From the NCBI GenBank assembly GCA_942492905.1, contig OW818657.1, positions 3,472,001 through 3,536,000 of the forward strand: DNA of 64,000 nt, written 5' to 3'. The notes beneath the pieces are model-generated. The model was not told the DNA's origin. It worked only from the letters and a program-made list of their open reading frames with translations, and did no database searches. Below, piece by piece: positions 53,725-61,086 of the stretch. This stretch comes from CAIZWU01 sp942492905 (GTDB lineage: Bacteria; Verrucomicrobiota; Verrucomicrobiia; Verrucomicrobiales; V1-33). Each line of letters begins with the position of its first letter. The stretch's first letter is position 1. The position numbers were made by a program, and so were the translations under genes.

Positions 53725-53819
53725 GCCAAGGAAAATAACATCGCGGAGCCGGATGATACCCCGATGTTTTCCTGAAGCCAGAAATTATACACTATCGCGG
53801 TTCCTTGCCCCATCGAAGG

Positions 53820-54881
53820 TCAGAACGGAATGCTCAACGTGAGCGAGCCGAAGGTCTGCCCCCCATCCTGACCGCGGAATTCCTCGGTGCGGTAGACGTA
53901 GGCATAGGTCAGTTTGACGTCCTTGTAGTTCACGGAGAGGCCGGCGCTGAGGTCTGCGGTAAAGGGCAGTTTGTCCACGGACGGACTGTCTCCAAAGGTG
54001 TTGCCATCAAGGAAGATATCACGGGCCACCGCAGAACCCTCCGCCCGCAGAAAGACATGGGTGCCGAAATTACTCCAGCGCCCGCGCGTGGCCCGCTGAT
54101 TGCCTTCCATGGGCGTGGTGGTGGTGGCCGCCGCGCCGATGGTCTCGGTGCCGAAGTCATCCGGCAGATTATAACCAAACCGGAATTCTCCGCCCACGGA
54201 GGCGGAGATCTTCACATTGCCCAGATTCGCTCCCAGGAAAGGCAGCGCTTCCCAGTCGAATCCGGCCCGGCGTTCATGCACCGGCCAACGCCACATCCGT
54301 TGGTAACCCAGCACAATCCCGAGCTCGTCATGGAGTTGATTATCCCAACCCTGGGCTTTGGGAATATCGCGCAATTCGTGGATGATGTCCTGGGTTTCCT
54401 GGGCGTAGGCGGAGGGTCCGACGACCCCGATGTTCAGAGTGAGGGAATTCCTGACCTGATTGTTTTTCCAGATGAAACCTAGACCGGTGTAAAGCCAGCC
54501 CGCATAGGGACGGTCATCTCCGATCAGTTCCGTGGTCTCGATATCTGTCGGAGTGTACATGCTCTGGCCCAGCACGAAGGCAAGATTCCGCTGATAGGAG
54601 GGCTGGTTGATCCAAGGCAATTCATCAATCTGGGACCCGAAAGGTCCGGTCAGGCCGCTGTCGCTGAACTTCTTCAGATCGGGCGAGGTCCAACTCAGAC
54701 GCACGCCGTTGGTGTAGCGTTGGTCCGTACCGCCAAAGAGATCGTTTTCAAAATAGAAGCTGAAGGTGCCATGATTGATCGGGTCCGTCTCCAGGGGCTG
54801 AACCGGAACATCTGTGGCAGACAAGGGCATGACCGCCAGCATAAAGAAAAGAGAAACCGACCGGAGGGGTATGGATTGCAT
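53820..54881 (-). CDS. lpxR: Outer-membrane lipid A deacylase (LpxR family)
   Basis: A 353-residue outer-membrane beta-barrel with a signal peptide (MQSIPLRSVSLFFMLAVMPLSA) and a C-terminal Phe (LTLSIPF), the usual barrel signature. LpxR-family motifs are clear: FENDLFGGTDQRYTNGVRLSW near residues 42-62 (contains the catalytic Asn-Asp pair of Salmonella LpxR), DDRPYAGWLY, and GPSAYAQETQDIIHEL with the catalytic His candidate. LpxR removes the 3'-acyloxyacyl group of lipid A from the cell surface with calcium. Its presence supports an LPS-bearing outer membrane, with LptA, KdsD and Lnt-like genes nearby. It is divergent from a GH140-like gene. Some DUF2219 proteins have no proven activity. Confidence 0.82.
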   Translation of the reverse strand: MQSIPLRSVSLFFMLAVMPLSATDVPVQPLETDPINHGTFSFYFENDLFGGTDQRYTNGVRLSWTSPDLKKFSDSGLTGPFGSQIDELPWINQPSYQRNLAFVLGQSMYTPTDIETTELIGDDRPYAGWLYTGLGFIWKNNQVRNSLTLNIGVVGPSAYAQETQDIIHELRDIPKAQGWDNQLHDELGIVLGYQRMWRWPVHERRAGFDWEALPFLGANLGNVKISASVGGEFRFGYNLPDDFGTETIGAAATTTTPMEGNQRATRGRWSNFGTHVFLRAEGSAVARDIFLDGNTFGDSPSVDKLPFTADLSAGLSVNYKDVKLTYAYVYRTEEFRGQDGGQTFGSLTLSIPF

Positions 54882-54981
54882 AGGGGATGGGTAGGGTGCA
54901 CCGCCGGATCAGCCGGCTTGGAAGCACCTCCTTTGCTGGAACCGTGCCGCGATTCCATCTCCCCGTTGCCTCTGCATCATC

Positions 54982-55001
54982 TCTGCGGAATCCACCGCAG
55001 A
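54982..55001. promoter_or_regulatory. 7-bp inverted repeat between lpxR-like and GH140-like genes
   Basis: TCTGCGG (54982-54988) and CCGCAGA (54995-55001) flank a 6-nt spacer in the 213-bp divergent region. Its symmetry and position are compatible with a regulator binding site or an RNA hairpin in the leader of the downstream glycosidase. There is no direct evidence of function. Confidence 0.35.
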
Positions 55002-55094
55002 TTGCGCGGGGCCGGCGCACTCCGGCTTGCAGACTGCCTCAGCGAATCAATGAAATTTCCGTGAACCCGGCTGCTTTCCGCGTATCAGGTGAGC

Positions 55095-56507
55095 ATGAAG
55101 TTTCCTTCCCCTGCCCTCCTCCTGCTTCTCCTCGCCAGCATCGCGGGAGCGGCCCCGGCTCCCCGCCTCAAGGTTTCGGAGAACAAACGTTTCCTCGTCA
55201 CTACGGATGGGAAACCCTTTTTCTACCTCGGTGACACCGCCTGGGAATTGTTCCACCGGCTGGACCGCGCCGATACGGAATACTACCTGCAAAAACGCGC
55301 CGCCCAGGGTTATACCGTGATTCAGGCGGTCGCCCTCGCCGAGTTGGATGGGCTGGGGGATCCCACCCCGGACGGCCACCGTCCGCTTTTGGATAACAAT
55401 CCAGCAACTCCTGACATCAAGGAAGGTCCTGACAACGACTACTGGGATCACGTGGACACTGTGGTGGACCGGGCCAACGCCCTTGGACTGGTGATAGGCT
55501 TTCTGCCCGCCTGGGGGGACAAATGGAACAAAAAATGGGGGACAGGCCCTCAAATCTTCACCCCGGAAAATGCCGCCATTTACGGGGAATGGCTGGGGCG
55601 CCGCTACCGGGAGAAGTCCCTCATCTGGATCCTCGGAGGAGACCGACCCGTCGAATCCGACCTGCATCGTGCCATCCTGGGGGCCATGGCGGCAGGGCTG
55701 CGCCAGGGCGACGGCGGCGCTCATCTGATCACCTTCCATCCCACCGGAGCATCCGGTTCCGCCGAGGTCCTGCACGAGGAACCCTGGCTGGATTTTAACA
55801 TGCGGCAGAATGGGCACACCACCGATTTCAACCCCAACTATGCCAAAACGTCCGCAGACTACCGGCGCACTCCGGTCAAACCTGTGATCGATGCCGAACC
55901 CATCTATGAGGACCACCCGGTCGCCTTCAAAGCGGCCGACTTCGCCCATTCCCTCGCTGCCGATGTCCGGCGCCCACTCTACTGGAATCTCTTTCAGGGA
56001 GCCTTTGGCCACACCTACGGCAACCACTGCATCTGGCAAATGTCCAGCCCGGCCCGGCCAGCCTTGAACAGTCCCCTCATGGAGTGGCGCGAGGCCTTGG
56101 AACAACCCGGCGGCCGCCAGATGATCCACGGACGCCGCCTCATGGAATCCCGTCCTTTCCTCACCCGGATTCCGGACGATTCCATCATCGTGCCATCTAC
56201 CGTGCCCACGGAGTTCCCCGGCGCCGGCATCCGCCGGTTCGTGGCCACCCGTGACGAGGCCGGTTCTTACGCCATGATCTACTTTCCTGTCAGCAAAGCC
56301 TGCACCGTCCGGATGGATGTCATCTCCGGCCCTTCAGTCAGGGCGTGGTGGTTCAATCCCCGCGATGGCACGGCCAGCTCCGCCGGGGTGTATTCCAATA
56401 TCGGCACCCACCGCTTCGCGCCCGAAAACCTGGGCGAAACTACCGACTGGATCCTCGTCCTTGATGATGTCACCCGGAGCTACCCGGCCCCCGGCCTCAT
56501 TCCCTGA
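55095..56507 (+). CDS. GH140/DUF4038-like glycoside hydrolase (apiosidase-like)
   Basis: A 470-residue secreted enzyme. ATG at 55095, with AGG at 55087-55089 as Shine-Dalgarno, is preferred to GTG at 55089; the signal peptide is MKFPSPALLLLLLASIAGAA. The N-terminal motif GKPFFYLGDTAWELFHRL and the TIM barrel are typical of DUF4038. Catalytic candidates are Asp183 (ILGGDRPVES) and Glu268 (IDAEPIYED), matching the Asp/Glu pair known for GH140 apiosidase. The C-terminal ~100 residues are the beta-sandwich that usually follows (VRAWWFNPRDG). GH140 removes apiose from rhamnogalacturonan II; related DUF4038 enzymes act on other side chains. With the PL10 gene it supports pectin use, though the loci are separate. 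Confidence 0.75.
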   Translation: MKFPSPALLLLLLASIAGAAPAPRLKVSENKRFLVTTDGKPFFYLGDTAWELFHRLDRADTEYYLQKRAAQGYTVIQAVALAELDGLGDPTPDGHRPLLDNNPATPDIKEGPDNDYWDHVDTVVDRANALGLVIGFLPAWGDKWNKKWGTGPQIFTPENAAIYGEWLGRRYREKSLIWILGGDRPVESDLHRAILGAMAAGLRQGDGGAHLITFHPTGASGSAEVLHEEPWLDFNMRQNGHTTDFNPNYAKTSADYRRTPVKPVIDAEPIYEDHPVAFKAADFAHSLAADVRRPLYWNLFQGAFGHTYGNHCIWQMSSPARPALNSPLMEWREALEQPGGRQMIHGRRLMESRPFLTRIPDDSIIVPSTVPTEFPGAGIRRFVATRDEAGSYAMIYFPVSKACTVRMDVISGPSVRAWWFNPRDGTASSAGVYSNIGTHRFAPENLGETTDWILVLDDVTRSYPAPGLIP

Positions 56508-56548
56508 TGCCGCTGTAGTTCAGGAAGACACCGGCAGCCACAACCGCG

Positions 56549-57448
56549 TTAGGGAGAGCCAAGGGCCCGAGCCGCCCCGCGGCAATGCCGGAGATACCCA
56601 AGCGCCCCGGCCTGCCCTTCCATCTCCCGGTCGCCCCGAAAGACTGGATCATGGCCCCCCTCAATATCCACGGTCCCCTGATACCCCCCTGCCGCCAGTT
56701 TCTGGAAAATCACCGTCCAGTCCGTGTCACCCAGTCCGGGAAAACGATGCCGCACCACAGGCTCCGGGCCGTGGGTGCCGGAACGGGCCAACAATTCGGG
56801 ATTGAGCTGCCCATCCTTGCCGTGCAAGTGAAAAATACGCGTCAAATAACGATCCAGAACCGGCAGGGGATCGATCAGCTGACAGCGGAGATGGCAGGGT
56901 TCCCACTCGAGACCGAGCGCGCCTGAGGGCACCGCATCAAACATGAGCTCCCACGCGGCCGGGTGGAAAGCCATATTGGTTTCCCCCCGCTCCCAATTAC
57001 CACCCTGCAGACAGTGTTCGAAGGCCAGACGCACGCCTTCGCCTTCCGCCATGCGGGCAAACTCCTCAAAAACCTCCCGGAACCGGGGCACGGAATCCGG
57101 CACGGACGCCCCGGGCACGCGGCCAGCAAAACAACCAACCACCGCAGTGCCGTAGCTCCGGGCCGCCAGGATCGCCCGCCGCAATCCATCGCGGGCGATG
57201 GCTCCGGCTTCATCCTCCCGCAACGGGTTTCCATAGACCCCCAGGGCCGAAATCACCGCTCCGCGCGCGGCGGCGGCTTCACGCACCGCCCTGGCCTGCG
57301 GAAGCAACTCCGGGACGTGCCCGCAGTGCTTGAGCGCCCAGACGAGTTGGTAGGATTGAAAACCTTCCGGAAACCCCTCCATTGATGTGGCAGGATCAGG
57401 TCCAGGGCGGATCACGGTGCCGATGGGAATGGAAATAGGAGAGACCAT
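56549..57448 (-). CDS. Sugar phosphate isomerase/epimerase-like TIM-barrel protein
   Basis: A 299-residue protein of the xylose-isomerase-like/AP-endonuclease-2 superfamily, without a signal peptide and therefore cytoplasmic. Metal-site candidates run in the usual order: Glu in LAFEHCLQGG, a WEPCH turn, His in FHLHGKDG and Glu in VDIEGGHDP. It converges on the GH140-like gene with a 41-nt gap, and might handle sugars that gene releases. Reaction unknown. Confidence 0.75.
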   Translation of the reverse strand: MVSPISIPIGTVIRPGPDPATSMEGFPEGFQSYQLVWALKHCGHVPELLPQARAVREAAAARGAVISALGVYGNPLREDEAGAIARDGLRRAILAARSYGTAVVGCFAGRVPGASVPDSVPRFREVFEEFARMAEGEGVRLAFEHCLQGGNWERGETNMAFHPAAWELMFDAVPSGALGLEWEPCHLRCQLIDPLPVLDRYLTRIFHLHGKDGQLNPELLARSGTHGPEPVVRHRFPGLGDTDWTVIFQKLAAGGYQGTVDIEGGHDPVFRGDREMEGQAGALGYLRHCRGAARALGSP

Positions 57449-57694
57449 GACATACTAAAACCATGACTTCGCTCCCGGCTCCAGGCATTTTACCGCGCTG
57501 AATCATAGCCGCGCTCTGAACGGGACGGTCTCCTCCGTTCCGCTGGGTTTTGCTGGATCCCCGATCCTTCAACAGGGATGCCGCTATCCGCCGGGATATC
57601 CCGCGCCACCTGCCCCTGCCTGACATGGACCGCCACTCCGGTCATGGGCGGAAGCGGCCTTGTGCGGCAGGGGATTCCAGCGCATCATCGGACC

Positions 57695-58243
57695 ATGTCC
57701 ACGGCATCACCACGCCCGCTCAATGTCATCCTCATCGGCTTCATGGGATGCGGGAAAACCACGGTCGGGAATCTACTTGCCCGCCAGCTCGGCTTCCAGT
57801 TTATGGATACCGATCAACTCATCGTCAAAAAGGCCCATCGGCCGATTCCGCTCATCTTCGAGCAGGAAGGCGAGTCAGGATTCCGTGCCCTGGAGTCGGC
57901 GGTGCTGGAGGATCTGGCCGGCACGGACCGGGCCGTGATCGCCACCGGCGGCGGCATCATCACCGTTCCTGACAATGTCCCAAGGCTCCGTGATCTCGGC
58001 CTCGTCATCTGGCTGAACCCCCCGGAGGAGATCCTTTTTCAACGCATCATGCGCAACCATGACCGGCCCCTCGTCCGCACCGGAAACCCCCGCCAGACCG
58101 TGCATGACCTGCTGACCCTGCGCCGTCCGCTTTACGCCGCTGCCGCACACTTGGACGTGGATGTCTCCGATGTCACTCCTGATGAAGCGGCATACGGCCT
58201 CGCTGAATCTGTGCGCGTCCATTTTGCCCAGCCCCTGGCGTGA
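57695..58243 (+). CDS. aroK: Shikimate kinase
   Basis: A 182-residue cytoplasmic kinase of normal size. The ATG at 57695 is chosen because the family begins a few residues before the P-loop; the open frame upstream to 57578 has no homology. Walker A is GFMGCGKTTVG (~14-24), followed by the DTDQLIVKKA shikimate-binding Asp region, FRALESAVLEDL, the TGGGI motif and the RPLVRTGN lid Arg. It phosphorylates shikimate in aromatic amino acid synthesis. Its stop overlaps the GTG of queG in a GTGA arrangement, implying translational coupling. Confidence 0.92.
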   Translation: MSTASPRPLNVILIGFMGCGKTTVGNLLARQLGFQFMDTDQLIVKKAHRPIPLIFEQEGESGFRALESAVLEDLAGTDRAVIATGGGIITVPDNVPRLRDLGLVIWLNPPEEILFQRIMRNHDRPLVRTGNPRQTVHDLLTLRRPLYAAAAHLDVDVSDVTPDEAAYGLAESVRVHFAQPLA

Positions 58244-59304
58244 TCCCCGATCCTGACATTATTTCCGGCGGTGTAAAACAGCTGTCCACCGCGCTCGGAC
58301 TGGCGGACTGCCGCATCGCCGTCATGACTGGTCCGGCGCCGCACGCGGATGGATTCCAGGCATGGCTCGATGCCGGCCACCACGGCTCCATGGACTGGAT
58401 GGCCCGCACTCCGGACCGCCGCAAGGATCCCCGTGAAGTCCTGGCGGGCGCCCGGTCCATCATCACCGTGGCGCTCAATTACTATCAGGAAAGCCCTCCA
58501 CGCCCTGCTGCCGGTCAGGGCCAAATCGCCCGCTATGCCTGGGGGGATGATTATCATGCCCTGCTGGATGCAAAGTTGAAGGATCTTTGCCACTATCTTG
58601 AAACGTGGGGCGGCACTCAAAAGCTCTACGCCGACACTGGCCCGATCCTGGAGCGTGACTGGGCCAGCGCTGCCGGTCTGGGTTGGAATGGCAAAAGCAC
58701 CGTTCAAATCCATCCCCGGATGGGTTGTTATTTTTTCCTCGCCGAAATCCTCACCAGCCTGGCGCTCACGCCGGACCTGCCCATGGCCGACCACTGCGGC
58801 AAATGCACCCGCTGCCTCGACGCCTGTCCCACCCAGGCCATCATCGCGCCCCACCAATTGGACGCCCGCCGCTGTATTTCCTATCTGACGATTGAACACA
58901 AGGGCGCCATCCCTGACGAATTCCGCCGGGCCATCGGCGACCGCATTTATGGCTGCGATGATTGTCTTGCGGCCTGCCCCTGGAACCGCTTCGCCGCGGC
59001 CTCCTCCGAATCCGCCTTCGCGGCCCGTCCCTTCGTGAACCAGTGGCTCCTGCGCGACTTCCTGCCCCTCACCGACGAGACATTTCTGAATCTTTTCCGC
59101 CACAGCCCGATCCGCCGGATCAAGCGCCCTGCTTTCCTGCGCAATGTCTGCATCGCCCTCGGCAACACCGGGACGCGGGCCGATCTTCCGGGGCTTCAAA
59201 AGGCCTCCGAAGATCCTCACCCCCTCATCGCCGAACACGCGGCGTGGGCGATTACTGAAATCGGGCTGCGCGGGGACCGACCGGGTCAGTCTTCCTTGTT
59301 GTAG
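58240..59304 (+). CDS. queG: Epoxyqueuosine reductase QueG
   Basis: A 354-residue enzyme starting at GTG, overlapping the end of aroK by 4 nt (GTGA). The N-terminal cobalamin-binding region has VALNYYQ and YAWGDDYHALL. Two 4Fe-4S sites follow: CGKCTRCLDACPTQAI (~187-202) and GCDDCLAACPWNRF (~239-252). A HEAT-like tail ends the protein (RIKRPAFLRNVCIALGNTG). QueG reduces epoxyqueuosine to queuosine in tRNA, the last step of the pathway, and needs cobalamin. Its stop overlaps the convergent nucleoid protein gene by 19 nt. Confidence 0.93.
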   Translation: MIPDPDIISGGVKQLSTALGLADCRIAVMTGPAPHADGFQAWLDAGHHGSMDWMARTPDRRKDPREVLAGARSIITVALNYYQESPPRPAAGQGQIARYAWGDDYHALLDAKLKDLCHYLETWGGTQKLYADTGPILERDWASAAGLGWNGKSTVQIHPRMGCYFFLAEILTSLALTPDLPMADHCGKCTRCLDACPTQAIIAPHQLDARRCISYLTIEHKGAIPDEFRRAIGDRIYGCDDCLAACPWNRFAAASSESAFAARPFVNQWLLRDFLPLTDETFLNLFRHSPIRRIKRPAFLRNVCIALGNTGTRADLPGLQKASEDPHPLIAEHAAWAITEIGLRGDRPGQSSLL

Positions 59305-60350
59305 TAGACTTTGACAAACTTCATTTGTTTTTCCCCGTCGAATCCCCGCTCCAGCACGCCCGCGTGGCGGTCGCTGAATGTAGGCTTCAGATGAAGTTCC
59401 ACGCCTGTATCGAAACGGAGCACCGTGCCGATTTTCTTTTTGGCTTTGGTGACATCCTTTTTGGAGATCTCGAAATTCTTCCCGAGGGAAACGCCTTGTT
59501 CCTCCTCGATCCGGCTGCGCTGCTCGGTGAACTGGGCAACTGCTTCGGGGGTTTTGAGGACTTCGGTCTCGAACTCCTGGAGGTCGAACATTTCCTTTTC
59601 CTCAAAGTAAGCGATGGCATCACGGGCGGCGGCCTGGCGTTCCTCGGGGGCACTGTGGGAGGCTTCCTCCGGCTTGACCTGTTCGAGGAAGGACACGGCA
59701 AGGTTGGTATAGGCGTTGGTGAGGAAAGCCTCGTCCGGCACGGCATGGACGCCGAGAAAATCGCGCACCCAGAAGCGGGATTCGGCCCCGCTGCGGTCGA
59801 AGGTGAGAATGTAGTAGCCCTGCTCGGCAAAGTTGTTGAGAATGAGGCAGCCTTTGTCGATTTTCTCCGGATTGATGCCCTGTTCGGTGGACAATTGGAG
59901 GTCGCCATTGCGGGCAGAGATACTGAGGAAGGGGACAACGCTTTCGGCCTTGAGAATGCAGAGTGCAGAGGTCGCTACGCCGTCGACTTCGATATCCTTG
60001 ATGTAGGCGATGCAGAGATCGCCGGCCTTGATGTTGGGGTGGTTGGACTTCGAGTAAAGGCGCTTGGCAATACGGCAACCGTGTTCCAGCAATGACCCGG
60101 GATCGGCAAAGATGGCCGTGGCCAAGGTATTCATCTCGTGTTGCTCCAGCGAGGAATGGTGGCTGAAGCGGTGCGCGATGAGATTGCGGAAAGGCTTGAG
60201 GAAGAGGGCGGTAAGAGTTTCACAATCAGCCTCGGCCACGTTGAAGACTTCCTTGGACGTCTCAAGGGGCTCATCCCGTTGGGGGTTCCCTACTTTGGCG
60301 AGCACGGTGCCGGTTATGAAGGCGGAGTTGAAACGGATTTTCAGGGACAT
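59286..60350 (-). CDS. YejK/NdpA-family nucleoid-associated protein
   Basis: A 354-residue cytoplasmic protein of the 37-kDa nucleoid-associated family. ATG at 60350 is chosen over GTG at 60359. Family features include FNSAFITGTVLAKVGNP at the start, LCIAYIKDIEVDG and LCILKAES in the central domain, and a charged C-terminal coiled region (KKDVTKAKKKIGTVLRFDTGVELHL). YejK binds the nucleoid in E. coli; the biochemical role is not defined. It stands alone on the reverse strand, divergent from the GNAT gene. Codon use and length are ordinary. Confidence 0.85.
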   Translation of the reverse strand: MSLKIRFNSAFITGTVLAKVGNPQRDEPLETSKEVFNVAEADCETLTALFLKPFRNLIAHRFSHHSSLEQHEMNTLATAIFADPGSLLEHGCRIAKRLYSKSNHPNIKAGDLCIAYIKDIEVDGVATSALCILKAESVVPFLSISARNGDLQLSTEQGINPEKIDKGCLILNNFAEQGYYILTFDRSGAESRFWVRDFLGVHAVPDEAFLTNAYTNLAVSFLEQVKPEEASHSAPEERQAAARDAIAYFEEKEMFDLQEFETEVLKTPEAVAQFTEQRSRIEEEQGVSLGKNFEISKKDVTKAKKKIGTVLRFDTGVELHLKPTFSDRHAGVLERGFDGEKQMKFVKVYYNKED

Positions 60351-60576
60351 GGGGCGCACACCTTGGAAGGGATTGGCGCATTGGAAACCCGAAATTCAGA
60401 AGATCGTAAATGTGGCCACGGGAATATCCGCTGAATTCCTGTCCTTGGAGCAAGTCGCCCCCTCCGGAAATCGATTTCCCTGCCACATCTGGCACACTAC
60501 GGGCCCAAGTTTCGCGCCCGCCTCCCCTCTTGATTTCAGGCACAGTGTGGCCGGGAATCATCCCATCTCTTTTTTC

Positions 60577-61074
60577 ATGCACGCTCCTTCCCTGCGGCCC
60601 GCCACTCAGGATGATCTGGCAAAGATCAATTCCATTTACAACTATTACGTCCTGACCTCCACCGCCACCTATCAGACGGCGCCGGAAACGGAGGAGGCGC
60701 GGCTCGCGTGGTTCCGGGAACGGGATCCTGCCCGGCATCCCGTTAAAGTCGTGGAACTCGAAGGCCAAATCGTGGCCTGGGGAAGCCTATCCCCATTCGG
60801 AAAACGGGAAGCCTTTGCCGGAACCGTGGAGAACTCGATCTACATTCATCCGGAGTTCCAGAGACGCGGGCTGGGAAGCCTGCTGCTACAGGATCAAATC
60901 CTGGAGGCCACTGCGGCAGGCCACCATACCATCGTCGCCGCCATTTCCGGCGAGCAGTCGGGCAGTCTGGCTCTGCACAACCTTCACGGATTCACCGAAA
61001 CAGGGCGGTTGCGCGAGGTGGGCTGGAAATTCGACCAGTGGCTGGACTTGGTTTACCTGCAGCGGATGCTGTGA
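60577..61074 (+). CDS. GNAT acetyltransferase, phosphinothricin acetyltransferase-like
   Basis: A 165-residue single-domain N-acetyltransferase. The open frame runs much further upstream, but homology begins at MHAPSLRPATQDDLAKINSIYNYYVLTS from the ATG at 60577, so that start is chosen. The acetyl-CoA motif is VENSIYIHPEFQRRGLGSLLLQDQI (split here as IYIHPEFQRRGLG and LLLQDQI), followed by SLALHNLHGFTETGRLREVGWKF, typical of the Pat/YncA group. Substrates of the group include phosphinothricin, methionine sulfoximine and related amino compounds; the natural one here is unknown. Confidence 0.88.
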   Translation: MHAPSLRPATQDDLAKINSIYNYYVLTSTATYQTAPETEEARLAWFRERDPARHPVKVVELEGQIVAWGSLSPFGKREAFAGTVENSIYIHPEFQRRGLGSLLLQDQILEATAAGHHTIVAAISGEQSGSLALHNLHGFTETGRLREVGWKFDQWLDLVYLQRML

Positions 61075-61086
61075 TCCGGAACCACC

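Noticed and set aside
57578..57694. Longer shikimate kinase start
   Set aside because: The added 39 residues have no family match and would place the P-loop unusually far from the N-terminus.
60064..60576. Upstream extension of the GNAT reading frame
   Set aside because: The extra 171 codons run antisense to the nucleoid-protein gene and lack homology; the acetyltransferase fold starts at 60577.
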